From Bedellia somnulentella (lineage: Eukaryota > Arthropoda > Insecta > Lepidoptera > Bedelliidae), in NCBI GenBank assembly GCA_963576735.1, contig OY755173.1, positions 9,580,873-9,644,872 on the forward strand: DNA of 64,000 nt, given 5' to 3'. This document shows, piece by piece, positions 54,183 through 64,000 of this stretch. Made by a program: the position numbers and the translations under genes. Within the stretch, counting starts at the first letter, position 1; every line of letters begins with the position of its first letter. Below the pieces are notes generated by a model. It saw only the letters and a list, made by a program, of their open reading frames with translations. It made no database searches and was not told where the DNA came from.

Positions 54183-54730
54183 ACTCAGGTTCAGGAGATA
54201 GATTTTATTTATTCCACGGCCTTATGACTCCTCTAGTTTGTTCTTGACCTTAGGGTAGATCTGGGGTAGATTGATACTGACAGTATTATTTGTTTGTATC
54301 CTTGTTTCATTTTAGAACAGGGTAAGATATAAACTATGCAGCCTATAGTGTTGAGTGAGTCATAAATCCTAGATGTTTGAATATAAACCGAAACTAACTC
54401 AAGGAAGGTAATCTTTGTCGTATGCATAAAAATGTTGGATGTGTAAGAACCTATGGCACTAAAAATAGTCCGGTACACTTTTCGACGCTACTTATAATTA
54501 TCATTATGTTCTATTTATTTTGTAATGAGTGCACATTTTCTTTCTTTATATGTATGTATCTTCTGAATGCAAAGCAAGTACGTATAATTTAATGTAATGT
54601 ATGTTGCGACTACATTCCATCTTAACACCTCAACTACTGAACTAAAAACTATTTTATATGTAAATCGGATGCAAAAAATAAAGTCCAAGTGGACGAAGTC
54701 GCGGGCAAAAAGCTTGTAGGGGAATAAATA
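54183..54730. other. intergenic, no recognised feature
   Basis: No coding motif or repeat head was found. Confidence 0.4.
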
Positions 54731-54868
54731 ACATACATACATACATATACTCACGGCTATAAATCCCTTAACGGGGTAGCCAGAGCTAGGGAACAGAAAT
54801 TCCTCAGCCACTTTTGGAAGTTGCGTGGGGAAAATATGGTGAAATAAGGGTTTTTGGTGATGGGTCTT
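54731..54868 (-). repeat. SINE-B copy, 5'-truncated
   Basis: Reverse, from ACATACATACATACATATAC to TTTTTGGTGATGGGTCTT. The head is missing. Confidence 0.8.
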
Positions 54869-55425
54869 TGTGGTCCCTCTAGTTCGCAGCTGGCATAACT
54901 TACCACTATAACGCATTGGAGAGCCATTTAGTCATTCTTTCGTTAAAATAAAAACAAAACATGCCAAAAGCAAACGTTCCCACGTCATAGACTAAAGTCT
55001 TGTCGATAGCTAGGGCAGTGGTTAGTCTGATTACGTAGTAATCTCTATATAGTTTGTGATTTATTCCACCAACACAGTAAAAGTCCCCATTTTCTTTTCC
55101 ATTTTTAATTAAGTGGCTTCAATCGTGTTTGCCACAATTATTTCGCCAATGTCGAGTAAAAGTAAAATATTGCACAAGTTAACTCTTTAAATTTATCAAG
55201 ACAACTGTCACTAGTCAGTGGGACGAATGTATTTATTCTAGAAGTCAACCCCTTTCCTTATTTCCGTTTATTCATAGATGGCGCCCTAATACATTTTTCT
55301 TTTTAAAATTAATATAATAAACATTAATACAAAAGTAATTTATCAGAAAACCTTGTAAATAAAATAAACCTAACACATAGTTATAATTATTTTGACAAAT
55401 AACAATAAATAATACTCAACTCAAC
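54869..55425. other. intergenic, no recognised feature
   Basis: AT-rich without identifiable structure. Confidence 0.4.
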
Positions 55426-55580
55426 TCAAACGTTCACGCCGTGTATCTCCGAAGGGGTTGGCAGAGGTACAAATGCTTCTGAACATCACGTGACAGCGCC
55501 GCCAATTTCTAGCGTCCAGAGTAGGTACTCACGTTTGGCTTGGACAGTGTACTCACGTGATAGGGGGTAGGCCTATCGCC
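55426..55580 (-). repeat. SINE-C fragment (3' end)
   Basis: Reverse. AACGTTCACGCCGTGTATCT to GGTAGGCCTATCGCCG; ends in (AAAT)n at 55583. Confidence 0.8.
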
Positions 55581-55724
55581 GAAATAAATAAATAAATATT
55601 GTAGCTGCTTATAATAATACCTCCCCCTAAAACCTCAGCAATTGCGGCACCAGCGTTTCTGTCAATTGGCCTTCCACGAACCTTTTCTTTTTAACCATTA
55701 ATTAATCTAAAATTCTAATCAACC

Positions 55725-55930
55725 TTGCAAGCTCAGTGAAAGAGAGTACCGCTTTTGATGCGGAGATCTTTGCATTCAAACTTGAATCAGGACTGCGCCA
55801 ATATTGTCTTTTCTTAAATGATGTTGTGGAATTAAATTATCAAGATTGTTAATGGGTGAGGGGTTAACATCGTGCAAAAACACAAATTCGCTGTTGCAGT
55901 GGCGCAAGAAGTACTGATACTTTGTATCTC
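55725..55930 (+). repeat. SINE-C copy, diverged
   Basis: AAGCTCAGTGAAAGAGAGTA (degraded A box), TTCAAACTTGAATCAGGACT, then AGATTGTTAATGGGTGAGGG. Confidence 0.55.
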
Positions 55931-56149
55931 ATACTGTGGCGTTACAGTGTTGTGCATGTCTTTTTATATTTTTATTGTTTTTTTTTGTGTTGTATTTGTA
56001 AACCAATTGTTTTTCTTGTGCCTGCAACAGCGAATAAACACATTTTCTTTCTTTCTTTCAAATGGTTGAGTTCTGACGGTGAATCGGATAAAGCATGTGA
56101 TAGGCCTCGACCCGTCACGCAATGCCCAGGCAAAAAGTATACTAGGTAA

Positions 56150-56525
56150 CAAAAAATGCCCATGATGATCACTATTTAGTCTCTGTGTCATTTCTATCTG
56201 ACAGTCTCATCTGTGCCCCTAAGGTGTCTTTGCGAAAACGGATGTTCTAACATATGACAGTGACAGTGACCTATATGTATGGGCTAGGGTGTCAGTTAGG
56301 ACGATCGTTTCCGCGTAGAAGTTTTAGGGACGCAGATATAGGGTGGCAGATAAGAATAACCCAGTACCACTGCTACCGCTTCGAGGATATAGATTTTTTT
56401 TTTATTTGACATAGTTTAGACAATGATGAGAACACACGAGTAACTGGTTCAAAAAGTATTAGTTTCAGGGGAAATATATATCAAGTATCTGTATTGAATT
56501 TTCGGAACGCAATTATTTTGGCTAC
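56150..56525. other. intergenic, no recognised feature
   Basis: No repeat or gene signal is apparent. Confidence 0.4.
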
Positions 56526-56775
56526 AAACTCAAACGTTCACGCCGAATATCCGCAAAGCGGTTGGCAGAGGTACTAATATTCTGAACATCACGTGATATG
56601 TCAACAGGTGTTATAAGTGCCCAAGGGCAGGCCTATCGCTGTTTTATACGAATATACTGTCACATGGTTAAGCACAACTTAGACTTAGCCATGTGGGTTT
56701 CCTTACGATGTTTTCCCTCACCGTTAAATTAACCTCCCTATGTTAAATTAACCACACACAAGAAAAGCTAGGTCA
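56526..56775 (-). repeat. SINE-C copy, partial
   Basis: Reverse. AACGTTCACGCCGAATATCC to TCCCTCACCGTTAAATTAAC, without the tRNA head. Confidence 0.8.
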
Positions 56776-56879
56776 CATTTAGCTAGGTTAGGTTATGTTT
56801 TCATAGTTTAATTCACTCATAACTTCACAATTTAACAACCCATTCGCCATTGTTGTTGTTATGTCAGGCAGCGCTACGA

Positions 56880-57115
56880 GTGTTAAGAATCGGAACTAAA
56901 AACTTTCAAAGTGGCGGCTAATCTCTCGCTGTTATACATTATGGCTAGCCGTGTAGAATGACATATGGCGCCGAATGCAAACCGGTGATTTTAAATCTAG
57001 CCGCATTCAATCCGGCTAATGCTTGAACCGCCGCATTACAAAACGGCGCTTTTTTAGATAACGGCTAGCCGTAATGTAAAACGGTGGATTATAAAATCCG
57101 ACTGAGACAAATATA
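56880..57115. repeat. palindrome-rich segment (GGCTAGCCG motifs), possible MITE
   Basis: GGCTAGCCG occurs twice (near 56943 and 57063), among repeated ACCGCCGCATTACAAAACGG, AATCCGGCTAAT and GCAAACCGGTGATTT units. Short inverted motifs are spaced as in subterminal repeats. No clean terminal pair or target duplication is found. Confidence 0.4.
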
Positions 57116-57284
57116 TGTTTGTACAAACGTGATTGAAATAATAATTTTACTGTGGTGGTACGGTGCCAAAACTGTCACTGCACCATTTGTGTGAGTCAGC
57201 CTTTTCTAGTTTAATGTTGAATTGATGGCACCAAGAACTTGAGCTTACCCTGGATGTGAGCGCTACTTATATAATACTCAACTC

Positions 57285-58040
57285 AAACTCAACTCTCGGG
57301 GTTGGCAGTGGTGCTCATATTTCTTAACATCATTTGACATTGTCACCTGGTGTTACGTTACAGTGTACTCACGGGTTAGCGGGCAGGCCTACGCCGTTTT
57401 GTATGAATACACTGTCACATGTCAAAGTACAACTTAGCCATGTGGGTTTCCTCACGATATTTTCCCTCACCGTTAACAACCTTGATAAATTATTTATTTT
57501 ATTTTATTTTCTTAGGAAGATTTACAGACAAAAGTATACAATATAGAGGTAAAATACATCGTCCTATGCTATTAACAAATCTCCACAGATAGAATGTTAA
57601 CAAACAAAAACATAGACAAAAAAAGTTCGTGGAATAGTTAATTGATTATGTAATAATTTTATATTACGTAGGTACGTACATATCACGAGGAGTTAAAATA
57701 ACTTTGCGTCATTAATCGCTTTATGGTGGCAATACTGGTGCAAAATAGGTCAACATCAAGAGATAGTTCATTAAATTTAGCTGGAGTTCGTATTAAGAAG
57801 GAATTCTTACGATAATTAGTACAGGCTGTAGGAACAGACAGTACAGGACGTAGTCTCAGTCCAAGCTGGTTAGACCGCAAGGAGATGCGCGCGAGTAGTT
57901 CTGGTGTGTCCATGGTGCCTCTTAGTTATTAGCCACACATATGACTTTAGAAAAGACAAATTGGTGTAAGCCCGACCTGGGATTTCAACCCTCATCGTCT
58001 GCACGATAAGCGGTGTTCTACCCACTGAGCTATCATGGTT
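57285..58040 (-). repeat. SINE-C copy interrupted by a LINE tail
   Basis: Reverse. The body is at 57285-57493 and the head at ~57937-58040 (ACCCACTGAGCTATCATGG; GATTTCAACCCTCATCGTCT). Confidence 0.75.
57497..57935 (-). mobile_element. 5'-truncated LINE tail inserted in SINE-C
   Basis: The minus strand encodes a LINE C-terminus: RLRPVLSVPTACTNYRKNSF, then LIRTPAKFNELSLDVDLFCT (57683-57913). A 3' UTR and a TTTATTTTATTTTATTTTCT end at 57487-57507 follow. The TNYRKNSFLIR..K.FNEL pattern is typical of CR1-like C-termini. Confidence 0.65.
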
Positions 58041-58261
58041 TTGGTTATATATATTATATCATTTTTATAGTGAATGACAAAATCGACTACAATTATTGGT
58101 AGGCAATGCACTTAAAACATCGTTTCGTAAAATTTGTTTCCAAGTATGGGTAAAACATGTATATATACATATACTGCTAAAATTAAGGCTCAGGCCATAG
58201 TAATAGCTGAATTCATAAGAAATGAAAACATTACAAACCAATGGAATCGAAATGACATATG

Positions 58262-58425
58262 TTGCAGCCAACTGGTTAAATCAGCCAGCTCATTAAGCAG
58301 CTAGCCGCTTAATTAAACGCCGGCTCCTAGTAAAGGGCTAAACTTCAGTCAGCCATTTAGTTGAACACAACGTCCAACCACTTGGCTGAACGTTATATCG
58401 CCGTCTGGTTATTTAGGGTGACTAT
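58262..58425. repeat. segment of repeated CAGCC/GGCTG-type motifs
   Basis: AACTGGTTAAATCAGCCAGC, GCAGCTAGCCGCTTAATTAA, CAGTCAGCCATTTAGTTGAA and ACCACTTGGCTGAACGTTAT form a row of short related and inverted words (AACTGG/GTTNNNNAGCC). It resembles a MITE end with subterminal repeats, but no partner end is seen. Confidence 0.35.
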
Positions 58426-59094
58426 GAGATTTTATGCAGCTTGAAAATAAAACCAAGCAACTTTAAATAATAATTTGTATTAAATTAAAAAAACAATACA
58501 AAGAGTGCGCTACAAAAATATGGGTTGGTATTTAAATAGGCATCTAAAAAATAAATTCAAATCAAACTGAAAAAATAATAATTAGGTACTTCTTATGGCA
58601 GCAATACTTTAATTATATTTATTTAATACAATATTAACAATTAAATGGCACCAACTTTGGGTGAACTACCGATATATACCGTGTTACCACATGTCGTACT
58701 GACCTACACAATAAATATAAACAAAAGCAAAACAAAACAAGTGAATCATTTCAATAATATGTATAGTTCGATTTTGAAAGTTAATAATTTAGTAGAAAAT
58801 TCATTGATGTACATAATCGTTTGCGTCCGTTTTCACTTTAGGTAGTCATTATAGTCGGAGAGGTTACCGCCCGCTTCCCCGCAGGTTGCAGGGATCAAAC
58901 GGACCGTGGAACTTGCACTACTTTTCATTCGACACCTTTATTACAAACACACATCCGTCGCTAAATCGTTGGCTTTTGACACCTACATAATGTTCACGCC
59001 ATGTGAATATATATGGAAATTGTACTGCGAAGCTAGGGTATAAATGGTGGAAGGAAATTCAGTATAAAAAGTACTTTGTCACTTTTAGAAACTG
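58426..59094. other. intergenic, no recognised feature
   Basis: AT-rich with a mildly GC-rich patch (58868-58910). No gene signal. Confidence 0.4.
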
Positions 59095-59260
59095 TGTGAG
59101 GTTTCCTAAATATGGTAGACTCGTACTCTGTTTTTTTGGACATTGCGTGGGGCAAAATTTGTAAAATAAAGGGGTTATGATGGGGCTTCAGCCAAATCGT
59201 CCAAAAATCACTTAAAAAGACCTAATACTCTACTGCTCTCGCAGTCACTTCTCGTCTCAA
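59095..59260 (-). repeat. SINE-B copy, old
   Basis: Reverse and diverged: GTGGGGCAAAATTTGTAAAA, then ATCGTCCAAAAATCACTTAA. Confidence 0.5.
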
Positions 59261-59689
59261 TATATTTATTTATATTATTATTTTTATTCTCTACCAACCT
59301 CACAAATCTCTATTAAGCTTACTCATATTTAAGTAGATAAACCCAGGGACTTTGGGGAGTTTTAGACCTAAGGAGAGTCGCAGCCGTAGTCATAGCAATG
59401 AATTCCTTACGGTTTTGAACTCAAAAAGGATGAACAAGAGTTTTCGAAGCAACAATCCCGCGGGCATATTTTGCAGGAAAGGAAAAGCCAAAACAAAAAA
59501 ACAATCCCTGTGCATAGTTTTTTAAAAGCTACCCAGTAAGAGCCAAGGAATTGTATTTTTAGAACGGTGGTACAGAGCATTAATTAATATTTCTCAGTTC
59601 TATTTAGGATTTCATAGGTAAACTTCTTCCATTAATTTTGATCGTAACAAAGGTTTTTGTTCAATGTACTATTTATTTATGTGAACTTA
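59261..59689. other. intergenic, no recognised feature
   Basis: No repeat head or coding motif is seen. Confidence 0.4.
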
Positions 59690-59890
59690 CATGTACTCAC
59701 AGTCATAAGTCCCAAAAAGAGATAGCCAGAGCTTCAGTATTTCTTAGCCTCTTTGGAAGTTAAGTGGGGAAAAGAAAGTAAAATAAGGAAAGGTTAATAA
59801 TGAGTTAGTAATAAGGAAGTCGGCCCCTTATGACACCGGCGAGAAGCGAAAGGTTCATGTTATTTTAAGCCCACACTTCTATCCCAACAA
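59690..59890 (-). repeat. SINE-B copy, diverged
   Basis: Reverse: ACATGTACTCACAGTCATAA, then AGCCTCTTTGGAAGTTAAGT, then TTATTTTAAGCCCACACTT. Confidence 0.65.
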
Positions 59891-60004
59891 TAATAATTTA
59901 TTAGTGCATACATAAAAGGCAACCGTGATAGCCCAGTGGGTAGAACACTCGGTTATCGTGCAAACGACTAGTGTTCAAATCCTGGGTCGGGCCTACACCA
60001 ATTT

Positions 60005-60132
60005 ACTCATAAATAAAAGATGTTATTAAAGGAAAATTTCGACACTGGCGGATTTTGTTCTTTCCTTTAATAACATCTTTTATTTATGAGTAATAATCCC
60101 CTCATGAGGAATTCATGTCAAAAAACATTAAA
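60005..60132. repeat. SINE-A hairpin (short), 13-bp target duplication
   Basis: A ~35-bp arm (ACTCATAAATAAAAGATGTT to GGAAA) is repeated inverted with only a GGCGG scrap of the tRNA-like part between. CCTACACCAATTT flanks it at 59992-60004 and 60133-60145. Confidence 0.85.
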
Positions 60133-60169
60133 CCTACACCAATTTGTCTTTTCTAAAGACATATGTGTG

Positions 60170-60477
60170 ACTCATAAATAAAAGATGTTATTAAAGGAAA
60201 GAAAAATTTCGACACTGGCGGGGTTCGAACCCGCGACCTTCGGGTATACGCCCCCGTCGCTCTGCCAACTGAGCTACAGTGTCAGTTGGCATCCAGCGCG
60301 AAATTTCTCTATCCTTTGTTTCTTTTTTACACGTTCAAGTAGTGTTTGCGTTTCCTACCTCTGAATTTTATCTAATTCGGACGGACGGAATTTAAGACTA
60401 AATTTTTCTTTCCTTTAATAACATCTTTTATTTATGAGTAATAATCCCCACATGAGGAATTCATGTCAAAAAACATT
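60170..60477. repeat. SINE-A with inverted tail added, 13-bp target duplication
   Basis: A full reverse copy (tail, tRNA-like part, head) is followed by a forward tail (AAATTTTTCTTTCCTTTAAT to AAAAAACATTA). The outer ends are inverted repeats of ~38 bp. The flanks are AGACATATGTGTG (60157-60169) and AGACTTATGTGTG (60478-60490), with one mismatch. Confidence 0.85.
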
Positions 60478-60722
60478 AGACTTATGTGTGGTTAATTTAT
60501 CATGGTAATTAACGGTGAGGGAAAACATCGTGAGGAAACCCACATGGCTGAGTTGTACTTAGTCATGTGACAGTGTATTCGTACAAAACGGCGATAGGCC
60601 TGCCCCCTATCACGTGAGTACACTGTCCATGCAAAACGTGGGTACTCTGAACACCTGATGTTCAGAAGTATTAGTACCTCTGCCAACCCCTTCGGGGATA
60701 TTCGGCGTGAACGTTTATGTTT

Positions 60723-61562
60723 ATGTTTATGTATATATACATAAAAGGTTCATAACGATAATCGATTTATTATCAGACGTTGAGAGCAATTTTTCAATAA
60801 ATATATAAAGCAATTATATCACATATCACTGTCATTATGACCGTCAAGAGAGTTTAGTAATCCAGAGTTCTGAGTACTCTTTTTTCACTTGGAAAGTCTA
60901 ACCGCGTGACACTGAACAAGCCTATCTCAAATTTATACGGAGGCCCAACTTCGGATTTATAAGAAGAAATATAAAATCCTGATTTCCCCACTAATCTACC
61001 AAGGTGTTTGTATCATACTTCAAGAATTTGCATTTGATATATATTGCGATTATTTTTGAGAAAAAAAAGAAAGTAAAGCTGACGATAATAACTGTCACAT
61101 ATAAATAAACAAAGATTAAAGTATTGAATCCGGAAGGAAACATTTTATCAGAATTCCTATTCATACAATTTAAAGATTACAAATCTAAAGTTCATTGTCC
61201 ACAATAACAAAACACAAAATATATTTAACTTCTTTTGTAACAGTTTAACTGTTAGTTAAAACTTTAAAATTTTAATAAGTATCTATCAAAATAAAGAGCA
61301 AAAAAGCTTTTGTTAAGATTATTACAAATTGATTTGTCTTCAAAAAAGTAGTGCAAAACGACTTATAATTATTTATCGTTTCGTGTACAAGTAATTGAAC
61401 AACTTAAAGAAGCAATGTACATAGACAGAAAGTGGTATAAAAATAAATTAAAAATTTAATGTATAAGGAATGCTTAAGAGCATGCGTATTAGTATTTATA
61501 AGTTTATATTAGAATTCAAAGTTGTTTTTTGTATTTATTAATTATTTTTTTTAAACAAATTG
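60723..61562. other. intergenic, no recognised feature
   Basis: AT-rich. No structure found. Confidence 0.4.
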
Positions 61563-61630
61563 GAGGAGGGCCGACCCGGGATTTGAACCCCCGTCGTCTG
61601 CACGATCAGCAGTGAACTATCACGGTTGCA
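61563..61630 (-). repeat. SINE-C head fragment
   Basis: Reverse tRNA-like head: GGATTTGAACCCCCGTCGTC, then GCAGTGAACTATCACGG. Confidence 0.7.
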
Positions 61631-61821
61631 AACACAAATGTAAATAATCTGTATTAAATCCCTTATAGATAGCTGTTAAGAAAAAAATGTCAAATAGGAA
61701 AAAGTCTCTTTCACATCAACACATACTTAAATGATTTACTAAAATAGTAAATCAATAAAAAAAAACAATTGTATAGTAATTTATATAAAATAATTATATA
61801 CTTATTTATATATTTTTTTAA

Positions 61822-62025
61822 ACTCTCGGCCCGTGGGGCAACGAGGCGCGGCTATTCTTTAAAGAACTGTCCGCTCGCCTTGTGGAAGTGTGTGGTGATC
61901 CTAGAGCTGACAGCTACCTCGGCCAACGCATTAGCTTGGCCATCCAAAGAGGAAATGCTGCTAGCAAATTGGGCACGTTACCCTACACCGAGAACGATGA
62001 ATTTCACGAAATGTTTCGTTTGTAA
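61822..62025 (+). pseudogene. retroelement C-terminal coding fragment (SYLGQR family)
   Basis: 67 codons without a start: TLGPWGNEARLFFKEL, SARLVEVCGDPRADSYLGQR, ISLAIQRGNAASKLGTLPYT, then a stop at 62023-62025. AATAAA follows at ~62094. Same ending as 13815-14098. Its bases are more GC-rich than the flanks. It is a 5'-truncated retroelement end, not a host exon. Confidence 0.55.
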
Positions 62026-62099
62026 TGTATAAATTTAGTTTTAATTAAATTTTTATACCATGATTGTAAATATTTTGTAATTGTTAAGGTTGAATAAAG

Positions 62100-62641
62100 A
62101 AATTCATGTATATATTAGTTTGATAATAATTTCGATAGATTTATTATTTTAACTAAACGTTAGCCGCTCATCACTAACGAACGACAGTGTCGCCCCAAAC
62201 GCCGATAATACAGCAATCCAAAACTATGCACTACAATATCTTGTAAAAGAATGGAATTCTATTTCTATTTAATGCCAATTGTAGCAAAATAGAGTCCTAA
62301 TGATCTTTACCCTGTAGTTTGAATATGGCTAAAAATTATATAATGTCCATCCAATACACTATATAGAATTAACTTCCTCCTATTTGAAAGTTATCACAAA
62401 GCAGAAGATCCAAGAATGAGTTTAAGGAAGCATAATCGCTGCGAATGTGGTTCGAGGGCAGGATTCTTTAACCGATAGTTGCGCATAGGTTGACCTAGTG
62501 GCGAACCGTAAAGGCGTAATGAAAGCGACATCGAAGAAAATGACTGGGGCAGGGAGGCGCTGGGCGCACGGTGCCGTGGACACTCAGCGCTCGGAACGAC
62601 TATAGTGCGCGTGCATCTCGCCATGCGCACACGCTTGTCAC
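62100..62641. promoter_or_regulatory. upstream region of the 62642 gene, becoming GC-rich
   Basis: The last ~170 bp (62470-62641) are CpG-rich (CAGGGAGGCGCTGGGCGCAC), unlike the AT-rich sequence before. Promoter and 5' UTR probably lie here. No TATA box near the start is evident; CTCAGCGCTCGG could hold an initiator. Confidence 0.35.
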
Positions 62642-63332
62642 ATGGCGCGTCGCTTGGCGCTGCTCGCGCTGCTTTTCGCCGCCGCTCTACTTCCACTGCG
62701 AGCTTCCACGCACCACTCCTCCCTCGCCAGCAGCTCCTCAGAAAACTCCGAGTCCTTTGACCCTTTCGTCCTCATCGACGACTACGAAGACTCTCTAGAA
62801 CCAATCCCTCTCAAATCCCGAAGCAGTGCCAAAGTTATTTTACGTACTAAACCTCCCAAAGTGAACGTTTCTGTTATCAAAAGCAAAAACAATATAGTTA
62901 AGTTTAATGATATAAAATTTACTAAATTAGAAGCGACACAGAAACCACCTAAAAAAACTGTAAGTTCAAAACCGTGGCGCGTGAAACATCACTCCCGTCC
63001 GCTAGTGGAGGTTTCACCGCAGTTTGTGTTGTTAGAATCTAGTATGAGATTACCGAATAGTGAAGTGACTACTGAAAAACCACCCCCACCGGTTGCCCGG
63101 CGGCCGACGACCACGCGCGCGCCGCCCACAACTCGCCGCCCGCCCACCACGTCGAGAAAACCTCAGCGAACAACTAAATCGACAACCAAATCAAAAGTTG
63201 GGAAAAAAACAACAAAAGTTCCGAAAACAACACCTTGTCCACCGAAGGGGTGGCTGTCATCATATTTTCAAGAAAAGATTAAAGTTCAAAAAGTGCCAAA
63301 ACCAGCTCCAACAAAACCCAGTTGGCTAACTG
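62642..63332 (+). CDS. first coding exon of a secreted Thr/Pro/Lys-rich protein (5' part)
   Basis: The first 230 codons of an unrecognised secreted protein, ending at a good donor (CTAACTG|GTAAGT) in phase 1. Residues 1-21 form a signal peptide (LALLALLFAAALLP). An acidic patch follows (FVLIDDYEDSLEP), then a basic middle. Residues ~141-198 are Pro/Thr/Arg/Lys-rich with repeated TTR and PTT units (RPTTTRAPPTTRRPPTTSRK), likely O-glycosylated and extended. After C199 comes a short PCPPKGW segment. The ATG context CACATGG is acceptable. Such spacers occur in cuticular, mucin-like or chitin-binding proteins, but no domain is visible in this exon. The gene continues beyond the window. Confidence 0.8.
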
Positions 63333-64000
63333 GTAAGTAGTATTTTCTGTTAGTATGTTATGTTATAATGTTAGAAACAAGTAATGCTACAAAATGATTC
63401 TTTATCCATATATGAATATAGATAGTTTTAAGAACACATAATTTAATGTATAACCTCTATCTGAGTAAAAGTTTAGTGAGTCTTAGAAAAGACATCTATG
63501 AGCGACGTGTCATAGAAAATGTAATGACTTACTAGAATTTTGAAAAAACAAGCTGAATCAGTAGTAAAAATAACTATAATTTCTGAAAAAATATAATATG
63601 TCAGAATGGTCACTTAAGTCAAACTATAGAATAAATTTTCCACTCTTTTATTTGTGTTATAAGTATCGTTACTTACTATTAACATATTAATTTTGCGTTT
63701 GACTTAAGTGTGCTGTGGTTAGTAGGATTACGGTCAAAATTTAAATATTCAGTTATGGCTAACTTTTGATAGTAGAAAAAGTTTGCGTATAAAAACGTAG
63801 AGTTTCAAATTAACGCTTACACGAAGAAAGGCCTACATAGCTGTATTTATATGTCGATTACATGGTAGTATGGTTTTGCTTATACTATCGCACTATTCTT
63901 TCATTTTTATACATAAAACCATTACAGGTATGTACACATGTATATCAGTTTTAAATAGCCAATATCTTTTGTAGGACAACAGAATAAAATTTGTAAATAT
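63333..64000. other. intron of the 62642 gene
   Basis: AT-rich sequence after the donor. No acceptor followed by convincing coding sequence is seen before the edge. Confidence 0.5.

Larger units (their letters stand above)
59922..60722 (+). repeat. SINE-C copy carrying two SINE-A insertions
   Basis: Forward. Head 59922-60004 (CCGTGATAGCCCAGTGGGTA), middle 60133-60169, body 60478-60722 (ending TATTCGGCGTGAACG). Removing the two inserts and one duplication each rebuilds a normal SINE-C. Confidence 0.85.

Noticed and set aside
62394..62696. 100-codon minus-strand ORF and a second + frame (62571-62798) at the start of the secreted-protein gene
   Set aside because: Open only because of high GC; the 62642 frame has a signal peptide, a long run and a splice donor.
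1..64000. CRISPR arrays, bacterial operons, riboswitches, rRNA
   Set aside because: No regularly spaced direct repeats, Shine-Dalgarno-led gene rows or rRNA motifs; the gene structure is eukaryotic.

Overview
The window is AT-rich animal nuclear DNA, most probably from a moth or butterfly (Lepidoptera). The assignment is inferred from GT-AG multi-exon genes, a single-exon divergent ionotropic receptor, and a dense load of tRNA-derived SINEs, 5'-truncated LINEs, mariner-like and P-like elements. The 23.16-23.78 kb repeat is of a type I associate with lepidopteran genomes. There are no bacterial, CRISPR or rRNA features.

Three host genes are supported. (1) A GH35 beta-galactosidase, + strand, has 12 coding exons between 23940 and 54079. 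They join in phase into a 641-aa secreted or lysosomal enzyme with both catalytic glutamates. (2) A single-exon divergent ionotropic receptor (34541-36409, +) lies wholly inside intron 2 of that gene on the same strand. (3) The first coding exon (62642-63332, +) of a secreted Thr/Pro/Lys-rich protein runs off the right edge.

Most of the rest is mobile DNA, often nested. 1-20 kb: a LINE RT fragment; a 3.46-kb long-TIR element (1704-5166) holding an intact CACTA/Chapaev-like transposon (2543-4591) with a 560-aa transposase; and a DD34D mariner (7127-13390) split by a P-like element (7349-12587) with an exact 8-bp target duplication, THAP-domain remnants and a duplicated left end. Two sibling TIR elements follow (16139-17590; 17905-19127), the second inside a SINE with an 8-bp duplication. 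20-54 kb: the beta-galactosidase introns hold a 608-bp palindromic MITE, a Ty3/gypsy integrase fragment, LINE tails, and a DD41D mariner with ~500-bp TIRs that starts 31 bp after an exon. 54-62.6 kb: intergenic SINEs, LINE tails and unexplained palindromic sequence.

Three SINE families recur. I call them SINE-A (complete tRNA cloverleaf, tail TTTATTTATTCTTTATTTAT), SINE-B (no obvious tRNA head, ends in (ATGT)n) and SINE-C (tRNA head with A and B boxes). The most unusual signal is that SINE-A repeatedly occurs as tail-out inverted dimers or hairpins (5717-6325, 22196-22565, 37453-37623, 60005-60132, 60170-60477). Each is bounded by one 10-14 bp target duplication, so each palindrome appears to have been inserted as a unit.
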